Shown: positions 50,708-60,809, counted from the stretch's first letter. The stretch: 64,000 bases of DNA from Tepidiphilus succinatimandens (GCF_006503695.1 NZ_SBIK01000011.1:35085-99084), one strand, 5' to 3'. Notes: generated from the sequence alone by a model not told the origin. A program made the numbers and translations.

Positions 50708-52501
50708 ATGAAAAACATACGCAACTTCTCGATCATCGCCCACATCGACCATGGCAAGTCTACGCTCGCCGATCGGCTCATCCAGTATTGCGGCGGCCTG
50801 TCCGAGCGCGAGATGGAGGATCGCGTGCTCGACTCGATGGATCTCGAGCGCGAGCGCGGCATCACCATCAAGGCGCAGACCGCCACGCTCAGCTACCGGG
50901 CGCGCGACGGCCAGACCTACGAGCTCAACCTCATCGACACCCCGGGGCACGTCGATTTCTCCTACGAGGTGAGCCGCTCGCTGTCGGCCTGCGAGGGGGC
51001 GCTGCTGGTGGTCGACGCTTCCCAAGGGGTGGAGGCGCAGACGGTGGCCAACTGCTACACCGCCATCGAGCTCGGTGTCGAGGTGGTGCCGGTGCTCAAC
51101 AAGATCGACCTGCCGCAGGCCGATCCGGAACGCGCGCGCGCCGAGATCGAAGACGTCATCGGCGTGGATGCGAGCGAAGCCGTGCTGTGCTCGGCCAAGA
51201 CGGGGCTGGGCATCGAAGAGGTGCTCGAAGCCGTGGTGCGCCGGGTGCCGCCGCCGCGTGGCCGGCCCGACGCGCCCACCCGCGCGCTCATCATCGATTC
51301 CTGGTTCGACAACTACGTCGGCGTCGTCATGCTGGTGCGCGTGGTCGACGGGCGGCTCGCCCGCGGCGAGCGCATCCGCCTGATGTCGACCGGGGCCGAA
51401 TATACGATCGAGCGGCTCGGCGTCTTTACGCCGCGCTCGCTCGAGCGCGACGCGCTCGAGTGTGGCGAAGTGGGCTTCGTGGTGGCCGGCATCAAGGAAT
51501 TGCGCGCCGCCAAGGTCGGCGACACGATCACCACCTTGCCCCGCGCCGCCGCCGAGCCGCTGCCCGGCTTCCGCGAGATCAAACCGCAGGTCTTCGCCGG
51601 CCTCTATCCGGTGGAGTCGAGCGAATACGATTCCCTGCGCGAGGCGCTCGAAAAGCTCAAGTTGAACGACGCGGCGCTGCAGTTCGAGCCCGAGACCTCG
51701 CAGGCGCTGGGATTCGGCTTTCGCTGCGGCTTCCTGGGGCTGCTGCACATGGACATCGTGCAGGAGCGGCTCGAGCGCGAGTTCGGCCAGAACCTCATCA
51801 CCACGGCGCCTTCGGTCGTCTATGAAGTGGTGCTGCGCTCGGGCGAAGTGCAGCGCATCGAAAACCCCTCGCGCCTGCCCGATCCGAGCAAGATCGAAGA
51901 GATCCGCGAACCCATCATCACCGCGCACATCTTCGTGCCGCAGGACTACCTCGGCCCCGTGCTCACCCTGTGCAACCAGAAGCGCGGCGTGCAGATCGAC
52001 CTGCGCTACCACGGCCGCCAGGTGCACGCCATCTTCGAGCTGCCGATGAACGAAGTGGTGATGGACTTCTTCGACCGCTTGAAGTCCGTGTCGCGCGGCT
52101 ATGCCTCGCTCGACTACGAATTCAAGGAATACCGCCCGGCCGATCTCGTCAAGCTCGACGTGCTCGTCAATGGCGAGAAAGTCGATGCGCTCTCGGTGAT
52201 CGTGCACCGCGCCAGCGCCCAGCGCCGCGGTCGCGAGCTCGTGGAGAAACTGCGCAGCCTCATTCCGCGGCAGATGTTCGACGTGCCGTTGCAGGCGGCG
52301 ATCGGCTCGCACATCATCGCGCGCGAGACGATCAAGGCGCTGCGCAAGAACGTGCTCGCCAAATGCTACGGTGGCGACATCTCGCGCAAGAAAAAGCTGC
52401 TGGAGAAACAAAAGGCCGGCAAGAAACGCATGAAGCAGGTCGGCAACGTCGAGATCCCGCAGGAAGCCTTCCTCGCGGTGCTGCGTACCGACGAAGCCTG
52501 A
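50708..52501 (+). CDS. lepA: Elongation factor 4 (LepA)
   Basis: This 597-residue translational GTPase has G1 AHIDHGKST at residues 11-19, G2 in [11 protein letters not shown]3 DTPGHVDF and G4 NKIDLP, then domains II, III, V and the LepA-specific C-terminal domain (KYGGDI-type region [21 protein letters not shown]). It acts in ribosome back-translocation/initiation. The start at 50708 matches the family N-terminus [14 protein letters not shown] but follows a T tract rather than a ribosome site. lepB is 34 bases downstream, the classic lepA-lepB pair. Confidence 0.98.
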   Translation: MKNIRNFSIIAHIDHGKSTLADRLIQYCGGLSEREMEDRVLDSMDLERERGITIKAQTATLSYRARDGQTYELNLIDTPGHVDFSYEVSRSLSACEGALLVVDASQGVEAQTVANCYTAIELGVEVVPVLNKIDLPQADPERARAEIEDVIGVDASEAVLCSAKTGLGIEEVLEAVVRRVPPPRGRPDAPTRALIIDSWFDNYVGVVMLVRVVDGRLARGERIRLMSTGAEYTIERLGVFTPRSLERDALECGEVGFVVAGIKELRAAKVGDTITTLPRAAAEPLPGFREIKPQVFAGLYPVESSEYDSLREALEKLKLNDAALQFEPETSQALGFGFRCGFLGLLHMDIVQERLEREFGQNLITTAPSVVYEVVLRSGEVQRIENPSRLPDPSKIEEIREPIITAHIFVPQDYLGPVLTLCNQKRGVQIDLRYHGRQVHAIFELPMNEVVMDFFDRLKSVSRGYASLDYEFKEYRPADLVKLDVLVNGEKVDALSVIVHRASAQRRGRELVEKLRSLIPRQMFDVPLQAAIGSHIIARETIKALRKNVLAKCYGGDISRKKKLLEKQKAGKKRMKQVGNVEIPQEAFLAVLRTDEA

Positions 52502-52535
52502 GCGGCCTCGCTGCACTCGTCCAAGGCAGGGAACC

Positions 52536-53324
52536 ATGAATTTCGCGCTGATCCTCTTTCTGCTCACGCTCGCCACGGGCGTGCTGTGGGCGTTCGATCG
52601 CTGGGTGGCGGGCAAACGCCGCCCAGAGGGCGCTCCTGCACCCTGGTGGGTCGAATATGGAGCGAGCTTCTTTCCGGTGATCCTCGCCGTCTTTGCATTG
52701 CGCTCCTTCGTGGTCGAGCCGTTCAAGATCCCCTCCGGCTCGATGATCCCGACGCTGCTCGTGGGCGACTTCATCCTGGTCGACAAATTCTCCTACGGCA
52801 TCCGCCTGCCGCTATTGAACCGCGTCGTCATCCCCGTGGGGCACCCGCAGCGCGGCGAGGTCATGGTATTCCGCTACCCGGCCGATCCTTCGGTCGATTA
52901 CATCAAGCGCGTCGTCGGCCTGCCGGGGGATTACGTCGAATATCTCGACAAGAAGCTGCGCATCAATGGCGTGCCGGTACAATACGACCCGCTACCGGAC
53001 TATTTCCATCCCGATCGGTTGTATTATTCCACCCGCTGGCGCGAGCATCTGGGAGAGCATCCGCACGACATCCTCGTCGATGACGTCGCCCCTCCTTTCG
53101 TCACGCAGCGGCTCGAGTTTCCCTATGCCGACCGCTGCGAATACAACCGGCGGGGAGTGCGCTGCTTCGTGCCGCCTGGCCACTATTTCGTCATGGGCGA
53201 CAATCGCGACGGCAGCAGCGACAGCCGGGTGTGGGGCTTCGTGCCGGAGGAAAACATCGTCGGCAAGGCCTTCTTCATCTGGCTGAACCTCTCCGACCTG
53301 TCGCGCATCGGTCGAATCCAATGA
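52536..53324 (+). CDS. lepB: Signal peptidase I
   Basis: This 262-residue inner-membrane protease removes signal peptides. There are two N-terminal membrane segments (about residues 3-20 and 42-60), the catalytic serine S69 in IPSGSMIPTL, the general-base lysine K124 in DYIKRVVGLPGD, and the family box GDNRDGSSDSRVWGFV near the C-terminus. It follows lepA and overlaps or abuts the DUF4845 gene. Confidence 0.97.
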   Translation: MNFALILFLLTLATGVLWAFDRWVAGKRRPEGAPAPWWVEYGASFFPVILAVFALRSFVVEPFKIPSGSMIPTLLVGDFILVDKFSYGIRLPLLNRVVIPVGHPQRGEVMVFRYPADPSVDYIKRVVGLPGDYVEYLDKKLRINGVPVQYDPLPDYFHPDRLYYSTRWREHLGEHPHDILVDDVAPPFVTQRLEFPYADRCEYNRRGVRCFVPPGHYFVMGDNRDGSSDSRVWGFVPEENIVGKAFFIWLNLSDLSRIGRIQ

Positions 53325-53338
53325 AAAGGAGCGCAGGC

Positions 53339-53716
53339 ATGGACACAGTGATGAGACGGGGGCAACGCGGGGTCAGCTTGCTGGGAGTGATCTTCTGGGG
53401 CGTGATCGTCGGCCTCGGGCTGATCCTCGCCCTGCGCATCGTTCCCGTCTATACCGAATATGCCGCAGTCAAACGCGCCATCTCCGAGCTCACCCAGCGG
53501 GCCGAGCCGCAGACCCCGCCCTCGCAGCTGCGCAGCGAATTCGACAAGTTCGCCACGATCGATGATTTCACTTCCGTGAGTGGGCGCGACCTCGTCATCA
53601 CCCGCGAAGAGGGGCGCACGAAAATCGAAGTCCATTACCAGCGCCTCGTTCCCTTGTTCGCCAACGTCAGCCTCGCCTTCGATTTCGAGGCCCACGGTAC
53701 GATAGGCGCGCCATGA
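53339..53716 (+). CDS. DUF4845 family membrane protein
   Basis: This 125-residue protein has one N-terminal membrane segment (about residues 12-32, GVSLLGVIFWGVIVGLGLILALRI, pilin-like in character with Arg before it) and a soluble domain. The function is not known; it is regularly found between lepB and rnc in beta-proteobacteria, as here. AAGGAG at 53326-53331 supports the ATG at 53339; an upstream ATG at 53321 overlapping the lepB stop would add six residues. The stop overlaps the rnc ATG. Confidence 0.82.
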   Translation: MDTVMRRGQRGVSLLGVIFWGVIVGLGLILALRIVPVYTEYAAVKRAISELTQRAEPQTPPSQLRSEFDKFATIDDFTSVSGRDLVITREEGRTKIEVHYQRLVPLFANVSLAFDFEAHGTIGAP

Positions 53717-54399
53717 GTGAGGCAGGAAGACGGTGGCAGGCGCTGCAGGAGCGCCTCGTTTATCGTTTCCACGATCTCGATCTGCTCACCACCGCCCTCA
53801 GACACCGTAGCGCGGGCGAAGGACACAACGAGCGCCTAGAGTTCCTCGGCGATGCCGCGCTCGACCTGGCGGTGGCCGAGCTCCTCTATGGCCGCTATCC
53901 CGAGGAGCCCGAAGGGATCCTCTCGCGCGCCCGCGCGAGCCTCGTGCGCCAAGAAACTTTGGCCGCAGCCGCCCTGCGCCTGGGGCTGGACGAGTTGCTC
54001 GTCATCGGCGAGGGCGAGCGGCGCGCCGGCGGCAACCGTCGCCCTTCGCTCCTTGCCGACGCGCTGGAGGCCATCGTCGGCGCGGTGCTGCTCGACGGTG
54101 GCTATGAGGCCGCGCGCGAGCTGGTGGCGCGCGTTCTCGAGCCGGAACTCGCCGCGCTCGGCCCGCTCGAACGCCTCAAGGATCCCAAGACCCGCCTGCA
54201 GGAATGGCTGCAAGGGCGGCATCACCCCGTGCCGCGCTACGAGATCGTCAGCGTCAGCGGCCCGGCGCACGCGCAGCACTTCAGGGTGCGGGCGCAGGCC
54301 GAGGCGATCGGGCTTTCCGCCGAGGGCGAAGGGCCCAGCCGCCGCGCCGCCGAACAAGACGCCGCCGCCAAGATCCTGGCGCAGTTGGGAGAGACCTGA
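53713..54399 (+). CDS. rnc: Ribonuclease III
   Basis: This 228-residue endonuclease cuts double-stranded RNA in rRNA processing and mRNA regulation. The signature NERLEFLGDAALDLAVAE is at about residues 37-54 (catalytic Glu and Asp), with a second acidic pair in DALEAIVGAVLLDGG. The C-terminal dsRNA-binding domain (about 155-226) includes DPKTRLQEWLQ and RRAAEQDAAAKIL. The ATG overlaps the previous stop (ATGA). era lies 40 bases downstream, the conserved rnc-era pair. Confidence 0.97.
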   Translation: MSEAGRRWQALQERLVYRFHDLDLLTTALRHRSAGEGHNERLEFLGDAALDLAVAELLYGRYPEEPEGILSRARASLVRQETLAAAALRLGLDELLVIGEGERRAGGNRRPSLLADALEAIVGAVLLDGGYEAARELVARVLEPELAALGPLERLKDPKTRLQEWLQGRHHPVPRYEIVSVSGPAHAQHFRVRAQAEAIGLSAEGEGPSRRAAEQDAAAKILAQLGET

Positions 54400-54405
54400 A
54401 CCCTT

Positions 54406-54422
54406 GCCCGCGCCCTGCGGGC
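54406..54422 (+). repeat. Hairpin between rnc and era
   Basis: GCCCGC (54406-54411) and GCGGGC (54417-54422) pair perfectly around GCCCT; only ACTTT follows, so termination is unlikely. In E. coli RNase III cleaves its own operon mRNA; whether this stem is such a site is untested. Confidence 0.4.
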
Positions 54423-54439
54423 ACTTTGCCTGAGTTCCG

Positions 54440-55345
54440 ATGAACGATACTTCTTCTGCTTCCGCCTTTCGCGCCGGCTATGCCGCCATCGTCGGCCGGC
54501 CCAACGTCGGCAAATCCACCCTCACCAACCGCCTCGTCGGCCACAAGGTGAGCATCGTCTCGCGCAAGCAGCAGACGACGCGCCACCGTGTCCACGGTAT
54601 CCTCACCACCGACCGGGCGCAGTTCGTCTTCGTCGACACGCCCGGCTTCCAGACGCGGCACAAGCGCGCCCTCAACCGGCTGATGAACCGCACGGTCACC
54701 CAGGCGCTCTCCGAGGTCGACGTCATCGTCTTCGTGATCGAGGCTTGCCGCTTCACGGCCGAGGATGCTCAGGTCATGGTCCTGCTGCCGGAGCACGTGC
54801 CGGTCGTGCTCGTCATCAACAAGGTCGACCGGTTGAAAGACAAGAATCTGCTGCTGCCCTTCATCGCCGAAATGGCGCAGCGCCGCCCCTTCGCCGAGAT
54901 CGTGCCGCTGTCGGCGGAAAAGGACGAGCACACCGACGAGCTCCTGCGGGCCCTCGAACCCTATCTGCCCGAGGGCGAGCCGATCTACGACCCCGACATG
55001 ATCACCGACCGCAGCGAGCGTTTCCTCGCCGCCGAATACCTGCGGGAAAAAGTCTTCCGCCTCGTGGGCGACGAGCTGCCCTATGGCATCGCCGTGGAGA
55101 TCGAGCGCTACGAAACCGAGGGAAACTTGCGCCGTATCTATGCTTCAGTGATCGTCGAGCGCGAACCGCACAAAGCCATCATCATTGGCCGCGGGGGTGA
55201 GCGCATCAAGCGCATCGCCACCGAGGCACGCCAGGAGCTGGAAAATCTGCTGGAGGCGCGCGTCTATCTCGAAGTCTGGGTCAAGGTGCGCAGCGGCTGG
55301 GCCGACGACGAACAGGCGCTGCGCTCTCTGGGCTACGACGGCTGA
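54440..55345 (+). CDS. era: GTPase Era
   Basis: This 301-residue GTPase binds the 3' end of 16S rRNA during 30S assembly. G1 GRPNVGKST is at about residues 17-25, G2 in QQTTRHR, G3 DTPGF and G4 NKVDR, followed by the C-terminal KH domain with [19 protein letters not shown]. The start at 54440 is the first ATG after rnc; the N-terminus [12 protein letters not shown] matches the family. It is followed six bases later by recO. Confidence 0.97.
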   Translation: MNDTSSASAFRAGYAAIVGRPNVGKSTLTNRLVGHKVSIVSRKQQTTRHRVHGILTTDRAQFVFVDTPGFQTRHKRALNRLMNRTVTQALSEVDVIVFVIEACRFTAEDAQVMVLLPEHVPVVLVINKVDRLKDKNLLLPFIAEMAQRRPFAEIVPLSAEKDEHTDELLRALEPYLPEGEPIYDPDMITDRSERFLAAEYLREKVFRLVGDELPYGIAVEIERYETEGNLRRIYASVIVEREPHKAIIIGRGGERIKRIATEARQELENLLEARVYLEVWVKVRSGWADDEQALRSLGYDG

Positions 55346-55351
55346 GGGCGC

Positions 55352-56056
55352 ATGACGCGGCGGCAACGGGTCGAGGCCGAGCCCGCCTACGTCTTGCACG
55401 CGCGGCCTTGGCGTGAAACGAGCCTGCTGCTCGAGGTGCTCACGCTCGAACACGGGCGCTTGGCGCTTGCCGCCAAAGGGGCGCGCCGCCCTGGCTCCCA
55501 GCTGCGCCCGGTGCTGCTCACTTTCCAGCCCCTCGTGCTCGGCTGGAGCGGGGCGGGCGAAGTGCGTACCCTCACGCGGGCCGAGTGGGCGGGGGGCGTG
55601 CCGCTGCCGCGAGGAAGGGCTCTGTGGTGCGGGTATTATCTCAACGAGCTGGTGCTGCGGCTGCTCGCGCGCGAGGATCCCCATCGCGAGGTCTTTCTCG
55701 CCTATGACACAGCGGTGCGCGCGCTCGCCAGGGGGGAGGCGCTCTCGCCCGTGCTGCGCCGCTTCGAGCTCGCCTTCCTCGCCGCGCTGGGCTACGGTCT
55801 GGATTGGCCGCAAGCCGCAGCCGGGCGCTACCGCTTCGAGCCGCGTGCGGGCCTGGTGCTGCTTGCTGAGGGGGAAACGGCAAGATCAGGCGAGGCAATA
55901 CTGAGCGCCGAGACGCTGGAAGACGTACGCGCCGGCCGCTGGAGCCGGCCGGAGACGCTCGCCGAAGTGCGCGCGCTCACGCGCCGGCTCATCGACCACG
56001 CCCTCGACGGGCAGGAATTGCAAGCACGACGCATGTTACGGGAGCTGCTCGAATGA
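55352..56056 (+). CDS. recO: DNA repair protein RecO
   Basis: This 234-residue protein of the RecF pathway loads RecA on SSB-coated DNA. It has the N-terminal OB fold ([24 protein letters not shown], then [11 protein letters not shown]) and a helical C-terminal domain including [17 protein letters not shown] and [15 protein letters not shown]. It has no cysteine cluster, as in most proteobacterial RecO. It starts six bases after era and its stop overlaps the pdxJ ATG. Confidence 0.94.
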   Translation: MTRRQRVEAEPAYVLHARPWRETSLLLEVLTLEHGRLALAAKGARRPGSQLRPVLLTFQPLVLGWSGAGEVRTLTRAEWAGGVPLPRGRALWCGYYLNELVLRLLAREDPHREVFLAYDTAVRALARGEALSPVLRRFELAFLAALGYGLDWPQAAAGRYRFEPRAGLVLLAEGETARSGEAILSAETLEDVRAGRWSRPETLAEVRALTRRLIDHALDGQELQARRMLRELLE

Positions 56057-56802
56057 TCGAACTCGGAGTGAACATCGACCACGTTGCCACCCTGCGCCAG
56101 GCGCGCCGCACCTATGAGCCTGATCCGGTGTGGGCCGCGGTGGAGGCGCACCTCGGCGGGGCCGACGGCATCACGGTCCATCTGCGCGAGGATCGCCGTC
56201 ACATCCAGGACGCCGACGTCCGGCGCCTGCGCGAGCTCACCCAGATCAAGCTCAATCTCGAAATGGCGCCCACCGACGAAATGGTGGCGATCGCCTGTTC
56301 CCTGAAACCCGAGATGGCCATGCTGGTTCCCGAGGGGCGCCAGGAGATCACCACCGAAGGGGGGCTCGACATCGTGCGTGACGAGGCCCGCCTGCGTGGC
56401 GTGGTCTCCCGTTTGCGCGACGCCGGCATCGTCGTCAGCGTCTTTCTCGATGCCGACCCCAGCCAGGTCGAGGCGGCGAGCCGCATCGGCGCCGAAGTGT
56501 GCGAGGTGCATACCGGTCCCTATGCCCACGCCTTCCATGCCGCCGGGCGCGATCTGGAGCGTCCCGCCGTGCAGGCCGAACTCGACAAGGTGCGCCGCGC
56601 GGGGGAGGCGATCGTAGGGCTGGGCATGCGCTTCAACGCCGGGCATGCCCTCAACTACTACAACGTCCAGCCGGTGGCGGCGCTACCGGGCGTGCGGGAA
56701 CTGCACATCGGCCATGCCATCGTCAGCCGCGCCGTCTTCACCGGCCTGCGCGAGGCCGTGCGCGAAATGAAGCGGCTGATGCGCGAGGCCGCGGCCCGAT
56801 GA
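56053..56802 (+). CDS. pdxJ: Pyridoxine 5'-phosphate synthase
   Basis: This 249-residue TIM-barrel enzyme condenses 1-deoxyxylulose 5-phosphate with 3-amino-2-oxopropyl phosphate to make vitamin B6 phosphate. Family elements are [17 protein letters not shown] at the start, [26 protein letters not shown] and the phosphate loop [17 protein letters not shown], with [10 protein letters not shown] near the end. It is coupled by overlapping start/stop codons with recO before and acpS after. Confidence 0.97.
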   Translation: MIELGVNIDHVATLRQARRTYEPDPVWAAVEAHLGGADGITVHLREDRRHIQDADVRRLRELTQIKLNLEMAPTDEMVAIACSLKPEMAMLVPEGRQEITTEGGLDIVRDEARLRGVVSRLRDAGIVVSVFLDADPSQVEAASRIGAEVCEVHTGPYAHAFHAAGRDLERPAVQAELDKVRRAGEAIVGLGMRFNAGHALNYYNVQPVAALPGVRELHIGHAIVSRAVFTGLREAVREMKRLMREAAAR

Positions 56803-57206
56803 TCGTCGGCGTGGGTACCGACCTCGTGCGCATCGATCGCCTCGCCGCGGCGCTCGCGCGCCACGGCCCGCGCTTCGCCGCGCGCATTCTCGCGGCGCCC
56901 GAGCGGGAAGAGTTTTCTCGCGCGGCCATGCCGGAGCGGTTGCTCGCCAAGCGCTTCGCCGCCAAAGAGGCTTTCGCCAAGGCCTGGGGCACCGGGCTTG
57001 GGGCGGCGCTCGGCTGGCAGGATCTATGGGTGGCGCACGACGCGCGCGGACGCCCCTTCTTCGCCTTCGCCGAGGCGCTCGCGGCGCGACTCGCCGCGGC
57101 CGGCCTGCGGGCGCACCTGAGTCTGGCCGACGAGCGCGAGCACGCCGTTGCCTTCGTCGTGCTCGAGCGCGCCGAGGGCGAATCCCCGCTTTTCCCTCCC
57201 GCCTGA
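56799..57206 (+). CDS. acpS: Holo-[acyl-carrier-protein] synthase
   Basis: This 135-residue enzyme transfers 4'-phosphopantetheine from CoA to ACP (acpP at 44654). The two family motifs are [11 protein letters not shown] at the start (metal-binding Asp) and [16 protein letters not shown] (Glu and Lys). The ATG at 56799 overlaps the pdxJ stop (ATGA). It is the last gene of the long rnc-to-acpS run; nagZ starts 13 bases later. Confidence 0.95.
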   Translation: MIVGVGTDLVRIDRLAAALARHGPRFAARILAAPEREEFSRAAMPERLLAKRFAAKEAFAKAWGTGLGAALGWQDLWVAHDARGRPFFAFAEALAARLAAAGLRAHLSLADEREHAVAFVVLERAEGESPLFPPA

Positions 57207-57219
57207 AAAGTTCCTTCTC

Positions 57220-58281
57220 ATGGACCACACCGACCTGCCGCCCGGCCCCTTGATGATCGATCTCGCCGGCCTCGAACCGAGCCCGGAAGAACTGCGCCGT
57301 CTCGCCCATCCGGCCGTGGGCGGCGTCATCCTCTTTGCCCGCAACTATCGCGATTCGGCCCAGCTCGCCGCCTTGGTCCAGGCGATACGTTCTGCCCGCC
57401 CTGGGCCGCTGGTCATCGCCGTCGATCAGGAAGGTGGGCGCGTGCAGCGTTTCCGCGGCGACGGCTTCACCCCGGTCGCCCCCATGCGCCGGCTCGGCGA
57501 TGAGTACGAACGCGACCCCGAGCAGGCGGTGGCGCTCGCCTACGACGTCGGCCTCGTCCTCGGCGCGGAACTCGCCGCGCACGGCATCGATCTCACTTTC
57601 GCGCCGGTACTCGACGTCGAAGCTGGCGTGAGCGCGGTGATCGGCGATCGCGCCTTCAGTCACGATCCCGCCGTGGTCGCGCGCCTTGCCCAGGCGCTGG
57701 TGGCGGGGCTTGCCATGATGGGGGTGCGCGCCGTCGGCAAGCATTTTCCCGGCCACGGTGCGGTGGCGGCCGATTCGCACGAGACGCTGCCCGTCGATTC
57801 CCGCCCCTTCGAGGTGATCTGGCAGCGCGACCTCGTGCCATATCGTCATCGCCTGTTGCGTTCGCTGGCCGGCGTCATGCCCGCCCACGTGCGCTATGAA
57901 CGCTGTGCCCCGGAACCTGCGGGGTTTTCCGCCTTCTGGCTGGGCGAAGTGCTGCGCCAGCGGCTCGGTTTCCGTGCTGCCGTCCTCTCCGACGATCTCG
58001 GTATGGCAGGCGCCGCAGCTGCCGGGGATGAGCCTCAGTCCCGCGTCGCGGCGGCGCTGTCGGCCGGCTGTGACCTGGCGCTCGTGTGCAATCGCCCCGA
58101 CTGGGTGGCGCACCTGCTCGAAGCGGCGTGGCCCCAGGCGGCACCCGATGCGATCGCCCGCCGCCAAGGACTGCTCGGTTCTCCGCGCATCCCCGATCCC
58201 TTCGAGCTCGAGCTCTTCGAACCCTACCTGCAGGCGCGCGAGCGCGTACGCGACTGGTCGCAGCGCCATGCCTGGTTCTGA
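57220..58281 (+). CDS. nagZ: Beta-N-acetylhexosaminidase NagZ
   Basis: This 353-residue cytoplasmic GH3 hydrolase removes GlcNAc from recycled muropeptides. It has PLMIDLAGLEPSPEE at the start, the VDQEGGRVQRF strand and the family motif KHFPGHGAVAADSH holding the catalytic Asp/His dyad; the nucleophile Asp is in LSDDLGMAG. The start at 57220 gives a short N-terminus; an ATG 11 codons later (57253) is also possible. It is 12 bases before uvrC. Confidence 0.94.
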   Translation: MDHTDLPPGPLMIDLAGLEPSPEELRRLAHPAVGGVILFARNYRDSAQLAALVQAIRSARPGPLVIAVDQEGGRVQRFRGDGFTPVAPMRRLGDEYERDPEQAVALAYDVGLVLGAELAAHGIDLTFAPVLDVEAGVSAVIGDRAFSHDPAVVARLAQALVAGLAMMGVRAVGKHFPGHGAVAADSHETLPVDSRPFEVIWQRDLVPYRHRLLRSLAGVMPAHVRYERCAPEPAGFSAFWLGEVLRQRLGFRAAVLSDDLGMAGAAAAGDEPQSRVAAALSAGCDLALVCNRPDWVAHLLEAAWPQAAPDAIARRQGLLGSPRIPDPFELELFEPYLQARERVRDWSQRHAWF

Positions 58282-58293
58282 TCCGTTCCTGCC

Positions 58294-60093
58294 ATGAAGT
58301 TCGACGCTTCCGCTTTCCTGCAGACGGTGCCCGAATCGCCCGGCGTCTATCGCATGATCGGCGCCGACGAGACCGTGCTCTACGTCGGCAAGGCGAAGAA
58401 CCTGCGCCGACGCCTGGCGAGCTACTTCCGCGCCCGGCTGCCGAGTCCGCGCATCGCCTTGATGGTGCGCCAGATCGAACGCGTCGACATTTCGCTCGTG
58501 CGCTCCGAGGCCGAAGCGCTCATCCTCGAGAATCACCTCATCAAGACGCTGGCGCCGCGCTACAACATCCTCTTTCGTGACGACAAATCCTATCCTTACA
58601 TCCGGCTCACCGGCGGCGACTTTCCCGCCATCCAGACCTACCGCGGTGCCCTGCACAAGGGGGAGCGCTATTTCGGCCCCTATCCGAACGGCTGGGCGGC
58701 GCGCGAGAGCATCCAGCTCGTGCAAAAGCTCTTCGAGCTGCGCACCTGCGCCGATTCGGTGTTCCGCAACCGTTCGCGCCCTTGCCTGCTGCATCAAATC
58801 CACCGCTGCACCGCCCCCTGCGTCGGCAAAGTGAGCGCAGAGGAATATCGGCAGCAGGTCGAAATGGCCGCGCGCTTTCTCTCCGGCAAGTCGACCGAGG
58901 TGATCGAGACGCTCACCGTGGCGATGAATGCGGCAAGCGAGCGGCTCGACTTCGAAGAGGCCGCCCGGCTGCGCGACCGCCTCCGGGCGCTGCAGTCGGT
59001 GCTGCACCAGCAGGCGGTCGACAGCCGCCGCGACGAAGACGTCGACATCCTCGTCGTCCTCGCGCACGCCGGGCTCGTGTGCGTGAACCTCGCCATGGTG
59101 CGCGGCGGGCGGCATCTCGGCGACCGTCCCCTCTTCCCGCAGCAGGCCGAGGGCGCCGAGCCGGTTGACGTGCTGCACGCCTTCCTCGAGCAGCACTACC
59201 AGGACCGGCCTTGGCCCGATCGCATCCTCACCAACCTCGCTTCGCCGGAACTCGCCGAATTCGTGGAATTCCTTGCCGAACGCCCCATTGCCGTGAGCGC
59301 CGGGCGCGGTGCCACCGACCGCGCCTGGCTGGAGATGGCCGAAGCGAACGCCCGGGTGGCGATCGAGGCGCGTGCGCGCGGCGGTGAGCGTGCCCGAACC
59401 CAGCTGCAGGAGCTGGCTGCGGCGCTCGACCTGCCCGAGCCGCCGCGGCGCATCGAATGCTTCGACATCAGCCATACCATGGGCGAGGCCACCGTGGCCT
59501 CCTGCGTCGTCTGGGAGGGGGAGGGGATGAATCCCTCGCAATACCGGCGCTACCACATCGAAGGCATTACGCCGGGCGACGACTATGCCGCCATGCGCCA
59601 GGTGCTCACCCGCCGCTATGAGCGGGTCGCCGAGGGCGAGGCGCCGCGCCCGGATCTCGTGCTCATCGACGGCGGCAAGGGGCAGCTCGAGGTCGCCGCC
59701 CGGGTGCTCGACGAACTCGGGCTCGAGCTGCCGCTCGTGGGCGTGGCCAAGGGCGAAGCGCGCAAGCCCGGCCTCGAGACCCTCGTTTTCGCCGACGGAC
59801 GGGCGCCGCTGCAGCTGCCACCCTCCTCGCCGGCGCTGCATCTCATCCAGACCGTGCGCGACGAGGCGCACCGCTTCGCCATCACCGGACACCGCGCCCG
59901 CCGCGCCAAGGCCCGCACCGGTTCCCGCCTCGAGGACATCCCCGGCATCGGCCCCAAACGGCGCAAGGCGCTGCTCGCAGCCTTCGGCGGGCTCGACGGA
60001 GTGAAGGAGGCCACCGTCGAAGACCTATGCCGCGTGCCCGGCATCGACCGGCAGCTCGCCCAAACCCTCTATAATGCGCTGCACGGCCACTGA
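58294..60093 (+). CDS. uvrC: Excinuclease ABC subunit C
   Basis: This 599-residue nuclease makes both incisions in nucleotide excision repair. The N-terminal GIY-YIG domain (PGVYRMIGADETVLYVGKAKNLRRRL) makes the 3' cut. The UVR domain (NAASERLDFEEAARLRDRLRALQ) binds UvrB. The C-terminal RNase H-like domain with FDISHTMGEATVAS and LIDGGKGQL makes the 5' cut, and a helix-hairpin-helix pair (IPGIGPKRRKALLAAFGG) ends the protein. A full set of domains is present. Confidence 0.97.
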   Translation: MKFDASAFLQTVPESPGVYRMIGADETVLYVGKAKNLRRRLASYFRARLPSPRIALMVRQIERVDISLVRSEAEALILENHLIKTLAPRYNILFRDDKSYPYIRLTGGDFPAIQTYRGALHKGERYFGPYPNGWAARESIQLVQKLFELRTCADSVFRNRSRPCLLHQIHRCTAPCVGKVSAEEYRQQVEMAARFLSGKSTEVIETLTVAMNAASERLDFEEAARLRDRLRALQSVLHQQAVDSRRDEDVDILVVLAHAGLVCVNLAMVRGGRHLGDRPLFPQQAEGAEPVDVLHAFLEQHYQDRPWPDRILTNLASPELAEFVEFLAERPIAVSAGRGATDRAWLEMAEANARVAIEARARGGERARTQLQELAAALDLPEPPRRIECFDISHTMGEATVASCVVWEGEGMNPSQYRRYHIEGITPGDDYAAMRQVLTRRYERVAEGEAPRPDLVLIDGGKGQLEVAARVLDELGLELPLVGVAKGEARKPGLETLVFADGRAPLQLPPSSPALHLIQTVRDEAHRFAITGHRARRAKARTGSRLEDIPGIGPKRRKALLAAFGGLDGVKEATVEDLCRVPGIDRQLAQTLYNALHGH

Positions 60094-60127
60094 CGGCAGA
60101 CAGGCGCACGAAGGAACAGGGCGAACG

Positions 60128-60700
60128 ATGCACTGGAACATTCCCAATCTCCTCACCTGGGGGCGAATTGCCCTCATCCCCGTCTTCGTCCTGCTCTTCT
60201 ATCTTCCCCAGGGCTGGCTGCACCCCCAAGTCATCAATCTCTGGGCCACCGTCATCTTCACCGTGGCCGCGATCACCGATTGGCTCGATGGCTACCTCGC
60301 CCGTCGGCTCAGGCAGCAGTCGCGCTTCGGCGCCTTCCTCGACCCGGTGGCCGACAAGCTGATGGTCGCGGCCGCCCTCATCGTCCTCGTCGATCTGGGC
60401 CGGGCGCATGCGCTTGCCGCCCTCATCATCATCGGGCGCGAGATCACCATCTCGGCTCTGCGCGAATGGATGGCCGAACTCGGCAGCCGCGGCTCGGTGG
60501 CCGTGGCCTTCATCGGCAAGCTGAAAACCACCGTCCAGCTCATCGCCATCCCCGTGCTCCTCTACTGGAGCCCCTTGCCGCACTTCGATACCCCCTTCTG
60601 GGGGCAGGCGATGCTCTGGCTGGCAGCCCTGCTCACCATCGTCTCCATGGTCTATTACCTTCGCCGCGCCTGGCCGCTGCTGCGCGAGGGCATGGCCTGA
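60128..60700 (+). CDS. pgsA: CDP-diacylglycerol--glycerol-3-phosphate 3-phosphatidyltransferase
   Basis: This 190-residue inner-membrane enzyme makes phosphatidylglycerol phosphate. The CDP-alcohol phosphatidyltransferase motif D-G-X2-A-R-X8-G-X3-D-X3-D is complete in DWLDGYLARR and GAFLDPVADK, and about five hydrophobic segments are visible. The start MHWNIPNLLTWGR at 60128 follows GGAACAGGG and matches the family. It follows uvrC by 34 bases, the conserved uvrC-pgsA pair. Confidence 0.96.
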   Translation: MHWNIPNLLTWGRIALIPVFVLLFYLPQGWLHPQVINLWATVIFTVAAITDWLDGYLARRLRQQSRFGAFLDPVADKLMVAAALIVLVDLGRAHALAALIIIGREITISALREWMAELGSRGSVAVAFIGKLKTTVQLIAIPVLLYWSPLPHFDTPFWGQAMLWLAALLTIVSMVYYLRRAWPLLREGMA

Positions 60701-60715
60701 ACGTCTGTCGCTTGC

Positions 60716-60744
60716 TGGACAACCCCATCGTTCGCCGCTATACT
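60716..60744 (+). promoter_or_regulatory. Promoter of the rpsF-priB-rpsR-rplI operon
   Basis: TGGACA (60716-60721), 17 bases, TATACT (60739-60744). Each hexamer differs from consensus at one position. Transcription starts near 60751, giving a leader of about 59 bases. Confidence 0.8.
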
Positions 60745-60757
60745 AATCGTTTCCCTT

Positions 60758-60784
60758 GCCTCACCGGACCGCATGCCGGGAGGC
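60758..60784 (+). ncRNA. Candidate S6:S18 autoregulatory leader hairpin
   Basis: GCCTC (60758-60762) pairs with GAGGC (60780-60784); after a bulged A, CCGG (60764-60767) pairs with CCGG (60776-60779), leaving the loop ACCGCATG. The leader ends with the rpsF site AAGGAG. In many bacteria the S6:S18 complex represses rpsF by binding a leader stem that exposes a CCG; this loop contains CCG. The match is by layout only, not by alignment. Confidence 0.45.
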
Positions 60785-60809
60785 TGCTCGTCAACCACAA
60801 GGAGTCTAC

